Source: Methylibium sp.
GTDB taxonomy: Bacteria > Pseudomonadota > Gammaproteobacteria > Burkholderiales > Burkholderiaceae_C
Reading direction: 5' to 3'
NCBI RefSeq assembly: GCF_013817365.1
Contig: NZ_JACDCU010000005.1
Coordinates: 1 to 34,616, forward strand
DNA: 34,616 bases
Shown here: in pieces, positions 15,100-23,681 of the stretch
Layout: every line of letters begins with the position of its first letter
How positions within the stretch are numbered: position 1 is the stretch's first letter
Made by a program: the position numbers and the translations under genes
Notes under the pieces: model-generated
Seen by the model: the letters and a program-made list of their open reading frames with translations, nothing else
What the model was told of the DNA's origin: nothing
The model's database searches: none

Positions 15100-16308
15100 A
15101 TGCGCCCAGACGTCGCCATCGTCGGCTACGGCCGAACGCCTTACAGCCGAGCCAAGCCCGGCGAACCCGTGCTGACGGCCGACGACTACATCGCCTGGGC
15201 CGCCGAGCTGGCGCTGCAAAAGGCCGGCATGTCGAAGAACGACTTCGACGGTCAAGGATTGGGCGTGGCGCACGCCGAAGTGGCGCACACCGTCAACTGG
15301 TCGGCGGCCGTGGCTGAGAACATGGGTATCAGCCCGCAGGCGCTGCTGCGGGCCGACCAGGGCGGCGCATCGGCGTCGTCGATGCTGATCCGCGCGGCCG
15401 CCATGATCAGTGCAGGCATCGTCGATCGCGTGCTCGTGGTCGGCGCCGACACGCCGCTGAACATTCCGTCGGTCGCCCCCGGGCTGCCGCTGTCTCCCGA
15501 ACGCATTCGCGGCGTGTACTGGGATTTCCAGGGGCCCTTCGGCGTCATGGGTGCGAGCGCGCAGTTCGCGCTGGTGCAGACGCGCTACATGCACGAGCAC
15601 GCGCTGAAGTTCGAACAGCTCGGCAAGATCGCCGTCAACGCGCGCTACCACGCCTCGCTGAACCCGGGTGCCATCTACCGCAAACCGTTCACGGTGCAGG
15701 AGTACCTCGACTCGCGGATGCTCTCCGACCCGATCCGCCTGCTGGACTGCGTGCCGATCGTCAACGGCGGCCTGGCCTACATCGTGACCTCGGCCGAGAC
15801 GGCCCGCACGCTCACCGACCGCCCGGTGTACCTGCGCGGCTTCGGCGAAGCCAACAACTACTACCACGGCTCGCGCACGCTGCCCGACATCACGTCCACC
15901 GGCTTCGTCCAGGCCGCGCCTCAGGCGATGAAGATGGCCGGCGTGACGCACCGCGACATCGACTTCCTGCAGCCCTATGACGACTACCCGTTCATCGCGA
16001 TGATGACGATCGAGGACCATGGCTTTTGCAAGAAGGGCGAAGGCGGCCAATTCGTCGAGGACCACGACCTGAGCTTCGACGGCGACTTTCCGATGTCCAC
16101 CGACGGTGGCCAACTCTCCGGAGGGCAGCCCGGCGGCGCGATCGGCGGCTTCATGCCGCTCGTCGAAGCCGTCACGCAGTTGCGCGGCGAGGCCGGCGAT
16201 CGGCAGGTGCCGAATGCGACGATCGGCACGGCCTGCGGCTTCGGCGGCATCCCGTACGGACGCCCGGGCCGCAGCTGTATTTCGGTGGTTCTCTCAACGG
16301 AGCAATGA
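15100..16308 (+). CDS. Thiolase-fold (SCP2/lipid-transfer type) protein lacking thiolase catalytic residues; candidate retro-aldolase
   Basis: 402 residues with the two-halved thiolase fold ('RPDVAIVGYGRTPYSR', 'DRVLVVGADT', 'YDDYPFIAMM', 'TACGFGG'). The positions of the three key thiolase residues differ: the nucleophilic Cys region reads 'DQGGASASSM' (no Cys near 88-94), the His of the 'HDCF'-type motif is Tyr293, and the His of 'GHPxG' is Gln343 ('GGQPGG'). Only the second Cys (Cys379) remains. Claisen thiolysis is therefore unlikely. A DUF35 protein starts one base after its stop. Thiolase-fold/DUF35 pairs include the steroid side-chain retro-aldolase Ltp2-ChsH2, also with a Tyr-based active site. 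I infer C-C cleavage of a 3-hydroxyacyl-CoA. The ATG at 15100 follows AAGGA. Confidence 0.85.
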   Translation: MRPDVAIVGYGRTPYSRAKPGEPVLTADDYIAWAAELALQKAGMSKNDFDGQGLGVAHAEVAHTVNWSAAVAENMGISPQALLRADQGGASASSMLIRAAAMISAGIVDRVLVVGADTPLNIPSVAPGLPLSPERIRGVYWDFQGPFGVMGASAQFALVQTRYMHEHALKFEQLGKIAVNARYHASLNPGAIYRKPFTVQEYLDSRMLSDPIRLLDCVPIVNGGLAYIVTSAETARTLTDRPVYLRGFGEANNYYHGSRTLPDITSTGFVQAAPQAMKMAGVTHRDIDFLQPYDDYPFIAMMTIEDHGFCKKGEGGQFVEDHDLSFDGDFPMSTDGGQLSGGQPGGAIGGFMPLVEAVTQLRGEAGDRQVPNATIGTACGFGGIPYGRPGRSCISVVLSTEQ

Positions 16309-16309
16309 C

Positions 16310-16759
16310 ATGGCCGACACCTCCCTTGCCAAACCGCTGCCCGCCATCACCGACCTGACCCGCCCTTTCTGGGCGGGCGCGAAGAACGGCAAGCTCATGC
16401 TGCAGAAATGCCAGCGCTGCGCCAACTTCGACTTTCACCCGAAACCCTGGTGCATCGAGTGCGGCAGCCGCGAGCTTGCGTGGACCGAGGCCAAGCCCTT
16501 CGGCACCGTCTACTCGTACACCGTCTCGCGCTCGGTGGCCATGAACTTCTCCGGCTGGCAGGCCGAACTGCCGGTGCTGATGTGCCTGATCGACCTGGAC
16601 GACGGCGCGCGCATGTACGGTCAGGTAACGCACTGCAAGCCCGAAGAACTGCAAATCGGCATGCGCGTGGAGGCGCACTTCGAAGCGATCAGTGAAGAGG
16701 CCGGCATTCCGAAGTTCCGGCCCTCGCAGCAAGCCGCCCCCGAGGCCCGCCCTGCATGA
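16310..16759 (+). CDS. DUF35 (zinc ribbon plus OB-fold) acyl-CoA-binding partner of the thiolase-like protein
   Basis: 149 residues. A zinc ribbon is formed by 'CQRCANF' and '[10 protein letters not shown]', followed by an OB-fold beta region ('[10 protein letters not shown]', '[19 protein letters not shown]', 'GMRVEAHFE'). DUF35 proteins form complexes with thiolase-fold enzymes and help hold the CoA substrate. The gene starts one base after the stop of the thiolase-like gene and its own stop overlaps the next ATG (ATGA), so the three genes are tightly coupled. The short '[15 protein letters not shown]' start is typical of the family. It is unlikely to be active alone. Confidence 0.88.
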   Translation: MADTSLAKPLPAITDLTRPFWAGAKNGKLMLQKCQRCANFDFHPKPWCIECGSRELAWTEAKPFGTVYSYTVSRSVAMNFSGWQAELPVLMCLIDLDDGARMYGQVTHCKPEELQIGMRVEAHFEAISEEAGIPKFRPSQQAAPEARPA

Positions 16760-17973
16760 ACGCCGCGCCCGACGAAGCGACCCTGCGCAAGGCCGCCATG
16801 CAGGACGTGGCCTTCGATTGGCAGGACGCCTTGCGCCTGGACTCGCTGCTGACGCCCGAAGAAGTGATGATCCAGGGCAGCGCGCGCAAGTATGCGCAGG
16901 AGCGGCTGATGCCGCGCATCCTGCAGGCGCACCGCCACGAAAGCTTCGACATCGAAGTGATGCGCGAAATGGGCGAACTAGGATTCCTGGGCGCGACCAT
17001 CGACGGCTTCGGCTGTGCCGGCATCAGCTACGTGGGCTACGGCCTGATCGCACGCGAGTTCGAGCGCGTCGATACGGCCTATCGCTCGGCACTCGGCGTG
17101 CAGAGCACGCTGAGCATGATGCCGATCTATCTGTTCGGCAGCCAGGAGCAGCGCGAGAAGTACCTACCGGCGATGGCACGCGCCGACAAACTCGGCTGCT
17201 TCGGCCTGACCGAGCCCGACCACGGCTCCGACCCAAGCTCGATGGCGAGCCGCGCGCGCAAGGTCGATGGCGGCTGGCGCCTCAGCGGGAACAAGACCTG
17301 GATCACCCACGCGCCGATCGCCGACCTGATGGTCGTGTGGGCCAAGAACGACGAAGGCAAGGTCTGCGGCTTCGTCCTCGAGCGCGGCATGAAGGGCCTG
17401 TCGACCAGCAAGATCGAAGGCAAGTTCTCGGTGCGCGCTTCGCCCACCGGCGAGATCCACATGGACGACGTATTCGTGCCCGAGGCGCAGCGCCTGCCCG
17501 GCGCGCACGGTCTCGCCGCGCCGTTCGCGTGCCTGAACAACGCGCGCTTTGGCATCTGCTGGGGTGCGATGGGCGCGGCCGAGTTCTGTTGGCATGCAGC
17601 GCGGCAGTACGCGCTGGACCGCAAGCAGTTCGGCCGGCCGCTCGCCGCGAACCAGCTCGTGCAGAAGAAGCTGGCCGACATGCAGACCGAGATCAGCCTC
17701 GGCCTGATCGCCTGCCTGCACCTGAGCCGGCTGCGCGACGAAGGCAAGGCGAGCACCGAGATGGTCTCCCTGCTCAAGCGCAACTGCGCGGGCAAGGCGC
17801 TGGACATCGCGCGCATGTCGCGCGACATCCACGGCGGCAACGGCATCTCCGACGAGTACCACGTGATTCGCCACGTCCTCAACCTGGAAACCGTCAACAC
17901 GCTCGAGGGCACGCACGACATCCATGCGCTCGTGCTCGGCCGAGCGCAGACGGGCATTTCCGCCTTCAAGTAG
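16756..17973 (+). CDS. Glutaryl-CoA dehydrogenase-like acyl-CoA dehydrogenase
   Basis: 405 residues, full length, clearly nearest the glutaryl-CoA dehydrogenase branch ('[16 protein letters not shown]', '[16 protein letters not shown]', '[14 protein letters not shown]', '[14 protein letters not shown]'). The FAD enzyme would desaturate an acyl-CoA and pass electrons to ETF. The catalytic base Glu384 is present, as are Glu103, Arg110 and Ser111 ('[11 protein letters not shown]'), the group that binds the distal carboxylate in glutaryl-CoA dehydrogenase; a dicarboxylic acyl-CoA substrate is therefore likely. The residue before the base is Leu383 where the decarboxylating enzymes have Tyr (YEGT), and 'WITHAP' replaces 'WITNSP'. 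The enzyme may thus be non-decarboxylating or act on a different diacid. The start overlaps the DUF35 stop by four bases. Confidence 0.9.
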   Translation: MNAAPDEATLRKAAMQDVAFDWQDALRLDSLLTPEEVMIQGSARKYAQERLMPRILQAHRHESFDIEVMREMGELGFLGATIDGFGCAGISYVGYGLIAREFERVDTAYRSALGVQSTLSMMPIYLFGSQEQREKYLPAMARADKLGCFGLTEPDHGSDPSSMASRARKVDGGWRLSGNKTWITHAPIADLMVVWAKNDEGKVCGFVLERGMKGLSTSKIEGKFSVRASPTGEIHMDDVFVPEAQRLPGAHGLAAPFACLNNARFGICWGAMGAAEFCWHAARQYALDRKQFGRPLAANQLVQKKLADMQTEISLGLIACLHLSRLRDEGKASTEMVSLLKRNCAGKALDIARMSRDIHGGNGISDEYHVIRHVLNLETVNTLEGTHDIHALVLGRAQTGISAFK

Positions 17974-17982
17974 ACACGCTCG

Positions 17983-20127
17983 ATGACTCCCCTTCCCTGC
18001 CATCGCGCCGATGCGATCACCGCACTGATCCATCCCCAGTCGATCGCCGTGATCGGCGCGTCGTCCGACCTTTCCAAGATCAACGGGCGACCGCTCAAGC
18101 ACTTGATGGACAAGGGCTACACGGGTCGCATCCTGCCGGTGAACCCCAAATACGCGCAGATCGCGGGGCTCACCTGTTATCCCACGGTCGCGAGCCTGCC
18201 CGAGGCCGCCGATCTCGCGATCGTGGCGGTGCCAGCGAGCGAGGTGTTGAAGAGCATCGATGCGCTCGGTCAGCGCGGCGTTCGCGCTGCGGTGATCTTC
18301 AGTTCCGGTTTCGGTGAAACCGGGCCCGAGGGCCTGGCGATGGAACACGCGCTGGCCGAATGCGCCCGCTCGCACGGCATGGTGCTGTGCGGGCCCAACT
18401 GCCTGGGCTTCGTCAACGCCTTCGAGAATGTCTACGCGACCTTCAGTCAGTACGCGGACGGCGAGACCGGACCGGGGCCGATAGCTTTCGTCACGCAGTC
18501 CGGCGCGTTCGGCACCGCGATTGCAGCCTTGGCGCGCGAGCGCGGCCTGGGCCTGGGCTACTTCATCAACACCGGCAACCAGGCCGACCTGGACTTCAGC
18601 GAGCTGATGCTGAGCGTGATCGAGGATCCGCGCATCCGGGTGGCCGCCGGCTATCTGGAAGGCCTGGACGACGGCGCATCCCTGATTCGCCTGGCCCGGC
18701 GCTGCCGCGAACTGAACAAGCCGCTGGTGCTGACCAAGGTCGGCCGCATGGCTTCGGGCCAACGGGCCGCGGCGTCGCACACCGGCGCACTGGCCGTAGC
18801 GGATGCCGTGTTCGACGCGGTGATCCGCCAGTACGGTGTGCTGCGGGCGCGCAACGAAGAGCAGATGCTCGACATGCTGGAGGCGCTCAGCACGGAGCGT
18901 GTTCCCTCCGGCAACGGCCTGGGGATCGCGACACAGTCCGGTGGCGCCGGCGTGATGATGGCCGACCGTGCCGAAGAGGTCGGCCTGGTCGTGCCCGAGC
19001 TCACGCCCGCGACGCAATCGCGTCTGGCAAAGGTGATGCCCGCGTTCGGTGCCGCAGGCAACCCGGTCGACGTGACCGGCCAGTTCGTCGCGCGCCCCGA
19101 ACTGCTGCGCGAATCGGTCGTTGCGCTGCTCGACGATCCGGGCATCCATGTCGCGATCGTCTGGCTGCAGTTGATGACGGCGCACGTCGATACCTTGGTG
19201 CACATCTTCTGCGAGATCCGTGACCGCACGACCAAGCCGTGCTTCGTCTGCTGGGTCGCCGCGCCGGCCGATGCGCTGCAAAAACTGCGCGCCGAGGGCA
19301 TCGTCGTGTTCACTGCGGGAGAACGCGCAGTGGAGGCGGCGGCCGCGTTGGCCCGGCACCATGCGTTCCAGCGCAAGGCGCTCGCTTGCGAACCCGCCGT
19401 GGCAAAGGCCCTGCACGCCATGCCTTTCGATGCCACCGCAGGCGACATCGTCGACGGCGTGCAGCCCAGCGTTCAGGCCACCGAATGGCTGCGTGCCGCC
19501 GGCGTGCCGGTGTCAGCGGTGTCGCTGGCGCGCGATGAAGACCAGGCAGTTGCGCAGTGGCGCGCCGTCGGCTCGCCCGTGGTGCTGAAGATCGAGTCAC
19601 CCGACATCACGCACAAGACCGAAGTCGGCGGCGTCATCCTGAAGCTGAACGACGAAGTTGCGGTGCGTCAGGCTTATCGCACCCTGATGCAACGCGCCCG
19701 CGATGCGATGCCCGATGCGCGACTCGAAGGCGTCCTCGTGCAGCCCATGGCGCAGGGACACTTGGAGCTCGTCGTCGGCGCGCAGCGCGATCCGGTGTTC
19801 GGCATGATCGTCATGGTCGGCCTGGGCGGCGTGCTGGTCGAAGTGCTGAAGGACGTGGTGTTCCGTCACGCGCCGTTCGACGTCGACGAGGCGCAGGCGA
19901 TGCTGCGTGAACTGCGCATGACGGCGCTGCTCGATGGCGTGCGTGGGCAGCCTGCCGTGGATCGCACAGCGATCGCACAGATGCTTTCCCGACTTTCGCA
20001 TTGGGCGGCCGCGATGCAAGCTTCGCTGGCCGAACTCGATCTGAACCCCGTACTGGTCGGCGCCGATGGGCCGATCGCCGTGGATTGCGTGATGGTGCTC
20101 GAGGATCAGCGCCACCCCGCACGATGA
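17983..20127 (+). CDS. ADP-forming acyl-CoA synthetase (CoA-ligase with fused ATP-grasp)
   Basis: 714 residues in one chain: CoA-binding Rossmann domain (about 10-140; 'SIAVIGASSDLSKINGRP'), succinyl-CoA-ligase-like domains (about 150-470), and a C-terminal ATP-grasp domain (about 480-710; 'VVLKIESPDITHKTEVGGV', 'LVQPMAQGHLELVVGAQRD'). The phospho-His is His266 in 'AAASHTGALAVADAVFDAV'. It would activate a free carboxylic acid with ATP and CoA, giving ADP and phosphate, or work in reverse to make ATP. In this operon it is the obvious first enzyme, charging the imported acid for the dehydrogenase. It starts nine bases after the dehydrogenase stop. The acid substrate is not visible from the sequence. 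Confidence 0.9.
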   Translation: MTPLPCHRADAITALIHPQSIAVIGASSDLSKINGRPLKHLMDKGYTGRILPVNPKYAQIAGLTCYPTVASLPEAADLAIVAVPASEVLKSIDALGQRGVRAAVIFSSGFGETGPEGLAMEHALAECARSHGMVLCGPNCLGFVNAFENVYATFSQYADGETGPGPIAFVTQSGAFGTAIAALARERGLGLGYFINTGNQADLDFSELMLSVIEDPRIRVAAGYLEGLDDGASLIRLARRCRELNKPLVLTKVGRMASGQRAAASHTGALAVADAVFDAVIRQYGVLRARNEEQMLDMLEALSTERVPSGNGLGIATQSGGAGVMMADRAEEVGLVVPELTPATQSRLAKVMPAFGAAGNPVDVTGQFVARPELLRESVVALLDDPGIHVAIVWLQLMTAHVDTLVHIFCEIRDRTTKPCFVCWVAAPADALQKLRAEGIVVFTAGERAVEAAAALARHHAFQRKALACEPAVAKALHAMPFDATAGDIVDGVQPSVQATEWLRAAGVPVSAVSLARDEDQAVAQWRAVGSPVVLKIESPDITHKTEVGGVILKLNDEVAVRQAYRTLMQRARDAMPDARLEGVLVQPMAQGHLELVVGAQRDPVFGMIVMVGLGGVLVEVLKDVVFRHAPFDVDEAQAMLRELRMTALLDGVRGQPAVDRTAIAQMLSRLSHWAAAMQASLAELDLNPVLVGADGPIAVDCVMVLEDQRHPAR

Positions 20128-20212
20128 AGAAGGAAGCACGCACGATGAAGACCGACAGATAAAAAAGACAAGCTCGCGCCACCTCTACCGATATTCACCT
20201 GGAGACAAAACC

Positions 20213-21226
20213 ATGCAATACGGATCCCAACGCTTCATGTCCCGAGTGTTCGCCAGCGCAGCGATCGCCGCGACGTTCTCGGTCAGCACCACAGCCCTTG
20301 CCCAAAGCACCTATCCGAGCCGCCCCATCACGCTGATCTCGCCCTACAGCACCGGCGGCGATGCCGACCATGCCGCGCGCGGCTGGGCTGCCGTTGCGCA
20401 GCGCGTGCTCGGTCAGACAGTGATCGTGCTGAACAAGGTCGGTGCCAGTGGCGTGATCGGCTCCGCGCAGGTGGTTGCCGCCGAACCCGACGGCTACACG
20501 CTGCTGCTCGCGAGAACGGGATCGCAAGCCATCCTGCCGGCCATCGAGCCGACCTCCACCAAGTACAAGTGGGACGACTACACCTTCATCGGCACGCTGG
20601 AGCTCAACCCGTATGGCTGTGTCGTCAACGCGAAGTCGCCCTACAAGAAGTTCGAAGACCTTGCCAACGCCATCCGCACCAAGGGCAAGACGCTCAACTA
20701 CGCCACGGCCGGCAGCCTGACGACGAACGACATGGGCCCGCGCCAGTTGTTCAGGCTGCTGAAGGTCACCGACCAGGTGCCGACGCAGATTCCTTACAAG
20801 GGCACCGGTGACGCCTCGATGTCGGTGATGGGCAACGAGACCGAATTCGCCTGCGGCAGCCTGGGGCCCTTTCTCGGCCTGATCAAGAACGGCGACCTGC
20901 GTGCGCTGATGGTCACCACGGCCGATCGCATCGACCCGCTGCCCGATGTGCCGACCGCACGTGAACTGGGCTACAAGGACATGGAACTCATCGTCGGCTG
21001 GAGTGCGATCTATGGTCCGCCTGGAATGTCGGACGACGTGCGCGACAAGCTGTGGGATGCCATGAAGAAGGTTTCGACCGACCCTGCCTGGCTGGCAAGC
21101 ACCGCGGTCACGGGCTCGATCCCTTACGTGAAAGGGCCCAAGGAGACCAAGGAGTTCGCTCGCGGACAGAACGAGCTTTACCGGACGCTGGGCGAGTCGC
21201 TCAATATCATCGACAGTAAGAAGTAG
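20213..21226 (+). CDS. TctC/Bug-type periplasmic solute-binding protein
   Basis: 337 residues. The signal peptide ('SAAIAATFSVSTTALA', cleavage after ALA near residue 30) is followed by the typical mature start 'YPSRPITLISPYSTGGDAD', then 'NKVGASGVIGSAQVVAAEPD' and 'QIPYKGTGD'. The family binds carboxylates in the periplasm for tripartite tricarboxylate transporters, but no TctA or TctB membrane gene is present here. It is the sixth gene of the left operon, preceded by GGAGA, 85 bp after the ligase gene. A five-codon ATG-started reading frame (20144-20161) in that gap is not considered a gene. It likely binds the pathway substrate (inference). Confidence 0.9.
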   Translation: MQYGSQRFMSRVFASAAIAATFSVSTTALAQSTYPSRPITLISPYSTGGDADHAARGWAAVAQRVLGQTVIVLNKVGASGVIGSAQVVAAEPDGYTLLLARTGSQAILPAIEPTSTKYKWDDYTFIGTLELNPYGCVVNAKSPYKKFEDLANAIRTKGKTLNYATAGSLTTNDMGPRQLFRLLKVTDQVPTQIPYKGTGDASMSVMGNETEFACGSLGPFLGLIKNGDLRALMVTTADRIDPLPDVPTARELGYKDMELIVGWSAIYGPPGMSDDVRDKLWDAMKKVSTDPAWLASTAVTGSIPYVKGPKETKEFARGQNELYRTLGESLNIIDSKK

Positions 21227-21283
21227 CCCACGCGAGGCAACGCCCCTGCGGTTGCGAAAGACCCCTTCAGACTGGAAAGCAGA

Positions 21284-22921
21284 ATGACCCGAGGCAAATT
21301 TCGAGGTGCCGATGCGATGATGACATCACTGGCAAGCATCGGCGTTCGGCAGATCTTCACCTTGTCGGGCAATCACATCATGCCGATGTTCGACGCCGCA
21401 CTCGACGCCGGCCTGCGCCTGATCCACACGCGGCACGAGGCGGCCGCGGTTCACATGGCCGATGCCTACGCGCGGCTGACCGGTGAACCCGGCATTGCGA
21501 TGGTGACCGGGGGACCGGGGCATGCGAATGCCGTGTCTGCCCTCTACACGGCGCAGATGTCCGAATCTCCGGTCGTCCTGCTGTCCGGGCATGCGCCGGT
21601 CAAGCAGATCGGCATGGGCGCCTTTCAGGAAATGCGCCAGGCCGACCTGGCCAGTCCAGTCACGAAGGCGAGCTGGACGAGCGAACGAACCGATGCGCTG
21701 GCAAGCGACCTCGCTCGGGCCGTGCGCGCGGCCCTTTCGGGGCGTCCGGGGCCGGTGCACCTGAGCCTGCCCACCGACTTGATCGAAGCCGAGGCCGAAT
21801 CCGGCGGCCTGCCCGACGCGGCCCAATTCAAGGCCACGGCAATGTCCGTCGATCCGAACATCGCGGCTTCCATGCTGGAACGCCTTGGCGCGGCAAAGCG
21901 GCCTCTCGTTCTCGTGGGGCCAGCCAGTCTTGGCAAAGAGGGCCGCCAACGCCTGGCCGCGTTGGAAGACGCGACCGGCATCCCGGTCATCGGCATGGAA
22001 AGCCCCCGCGGCATCCAGGACCCGAGTCTCGGCGCGTTCGCGGAGGTGCTCGCCCAAGCCGATTGCGTGCTGCTGCTCGGAAAGCGCATGGACTTCACGC
22101 TGCGCTTCGGCCAGGCGCCCGCCCTGCACGCCGACTGTGTTTTCGTGCAGATCGATGCCGATAGCGAAGAACTCGATCGCACGCGCAGTGCGGTCGGCTC
22201 ACGGCTGCAAGGCGTCGCAGTTGCCGATGCTGCGTCGTCGATCGCCGCGCTGACCGGGCTCGCGTCGCGGCAGCGTGTCAGCCCTTCCGCCTGGCGAGGC
22301 GAAGTCCGCGATGCGGTCGCTTTCAGACCGCCGGGCTGGGCCGAGGCTTCGTCTGCCGAGCCCGGCCGTATGCATCCGGTGCAGGCCCTGCGGCCTCTGC
22401 AAAGCCTGCTCGACAGTCATCCCGATGCCGTGTTCGTTTCCGATGGCGGCGAGATCGGCCAGTGGGCGCAGGCCTGCCTGGAAGCGCCGAACCGTGTCAT
22501 CAACGGCGTAGCCGGTGCCATCGGTGCGGCACTGCCGTTTGCACTGGCCGCACGCGTCGCGAAACCCGACGCACCCGTCATTGCGGTGATGGGCGACGGC
22601 ACCTTCGGTTTTCATGCCGCGGAGATCGACACGGCTGTTCGCTACCAACTCCCGTTCATCGCTGTCGTCGGCAACGACGCGCGCTGGAACGCCGAGTACC
22701 AGATCCAGCTTCGCGACTACGGCGCCCAGCGACTGGTCGGCTGCGACCTGCTTCCCACCCGGTACGACCAGGTCACGGCCGGCTTCGGCGGCCATGGCGA
22801 ACTCGTCACCGACCCGGTTCATGTACCGGCAGCGGCACAGCGCGCGCTGCAGAGCAGGCTGCCCGCGTGTCTCAACGTCATGATCGAAGGCCTGCCTGCA
22901 CCCGCGGTCAGTCGGCGTTGA
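21284..22921 (+). CDS. ThDP-dependent enzyme of the acetolactate synthase/decarboxylase/2-hydroxyacyl-CoA lyase superfamily
   Basis: 545 residues with the three usual domains. The cofactor-activating Glu52 is in 'TRHEAAAVHMADAYARLTG', the middle domain spans about 190-330, and the ThDP/Mg motif begins at 'MGDGTFGFHAAEIDTAVRY' (Gly447) and closes at Asn474. Members cleave or form bonds next to a carbonyl: 2-oxo acid decarboxylases, acetolactate synthase, oxalyl-CoA decarboxylase, 2-hydroxyacyl-CoA lyase. The sequence alone does not choose among these, and no small regulatory subunit gene is present, which argues against biosynthetic acetolactate synthase. As last gene of the left operon it may process the carbonyl product of the proposed retro-aldol step (inference). 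Confidence 0.85.
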   Translation: MTRGKFRGADAMMTSLASIGVRQIFTLSGNHIMPMFDAALDAGLRLIHTRHEAAAVHMADAYARLTGEPGIAMVTGGPGHANAVSALYTAQMSESPVVLLSGHAPVKQIGMGAFQEMRQADLASPVTKASWTSERTDALASDLARAVRAALSGRPGPVHLSLPTDLIEAEAESGGLPDAAQFKATAMSVDPNIAASMLERLGAAKRPLVLVGPASLGKEGRQRLAALEDATGIPVIGMESPRGIQDPSLGAFAEVLAQADCVLLLGKRMDFTLRFGQAPALHADCVFVQIDADSEELDRTRSAVGSRLQGVAVADAASSIAALTGLASRQRVSPSAWRGEVRDAVAFRPPGWAEASSAEPGRMHPVQALRPLQSLLDSHPDAVFVSDGGEIGQWAQACLEAPNRVINGVAGAIGAALPFALAARVAKPDAPVIAVMGDGTFGFHAAEIDTAVRYQLPFIAVVGNDARWNAEYQIQLRDYGAQRLVGCDLLPTRYDQVTAGFGGHGELVTDPVHVPAAAQRALQSRLPACLNVMIEGLPAPAVSRR

Positions 22922-22937
22922 GCCGCCTGCTCCTTCG

Positions 22938-23681
22938 CTACATCGACAGCGCCCGCACGATGGCGCCTGCGCCGCCGAGCATCAGCACGACGAACAGCGC
23001 CTGCTTGATGCGTGCGGGCGGCAGTGCACCACGCAGCCTGCTGCCCGCGAACACGCCGGCGGCGCAAACCGGTAGCAGCCACAGGCCGGTGAGCAGCAAG
23101 TTGTCCTGCTGCAGCAGTCCGACGCCGGTGAAGACAACGAGCCGCATCAGCGCGCTCGTCAGAACGACCGCAGTCATCGTCGCGCGAAGCGCCCCGGCGT
23201 CGTCGAGCCGGCGCGCCAGGTAAATGGTGTAGATCGGCCCACCGGTGCCGAACAGTGCGCTGAAGACGCCACCGACAACGCCCGCTGGTACGACCCACAG
23301 GGTGCCGATGGGGTGGCGAGCCGGCGGCGCGACGAGGCTCCACGTCGCGTTGGCGAGCACGAAGACGCCCAGCGCGAGCAGCAGCCACCGGGGCTGTACG
23401 CCGACCAATGCAATCACGCCGATGGCCACGCCGATCAGCATGCAGGGCATCAGGCGAAGCAACTCCGCGCGCGAGATCTGCTTCCAGTTGCTCACGCCCA
23501 CCGCCGACGTTGCCGCCAGGTCGAGCAGCAGCACCAGCGGCACTGCGAAGCTCAGTGGAACGAACTGGACGAGGACCGGCACCGCGACGATCGAGGAGCC
23601 GAAGCCGGTGAGGCCGAACACCGTGTAAGCCGTGAACACGATGGCCGCCATGCCGATGTAGGCCGGCAGCGTCGGATCCAT
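22938..23681 (-). CDS. TauE/SafE-family membrane permease
   Basis: 247 residues, nearly all hydrophobic, with about seven to eight predicted membrane helices. The family pattern is seen in both halves: 'YTVFGLTGFGSSIVAVPVLV' and 'GGVFSALFGTGGPIYTIYLA'. Members are thought to move sulfite, sulfoacetate or other organic anions, often outward. It is the last gene of the right operon, its ATG overlapping the flavoprotein stop by one base (TGATG). A role in moving the organic acid or a by-product is inferred from position only. Its stop is 16 bp from the stop of the convergent left operon. Confidence 0.88.
   Translation of the reverse strand: MDPTLPAYIGMAAIVFTAYTVFGLTGFGSSIVAVPVLVQFVPLSFAVPLVLLLDLAATSAVGVSNWKQISRAELLRLMPCMLIGVAIGVIALVGVQPRWLLLALGVFVLANATWSLVAPPARHPIGTLWVVPAGVVGGVFSALFGTGGPIYTIYLARRLDDAGALRATMTAVVLTSALMRLVVFTGVGLLQQDNLLLTGLWLLPVCAAGVFAGSRLRGALPPARIKQALFVVLMLGGAGAIVRALSM

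Noticed and set aside
15100-16308. Annotation as acetyl-CoA acetyltransferase
   Set aside because: The nucleophilic Cys and both catalytic His positions are replaced, so ordinary thiolase activity is not supported.
17164-19416. Very long minus-strand open frame opposite the dehydrogenase and acyl-CoA ligase genes
   Set aside because: It is a GC-driven mirror frame of two clearly real genes; its composition (rich in Arg, His, Ala, Gln) matches no fold, and it has no ribosome-binding context.
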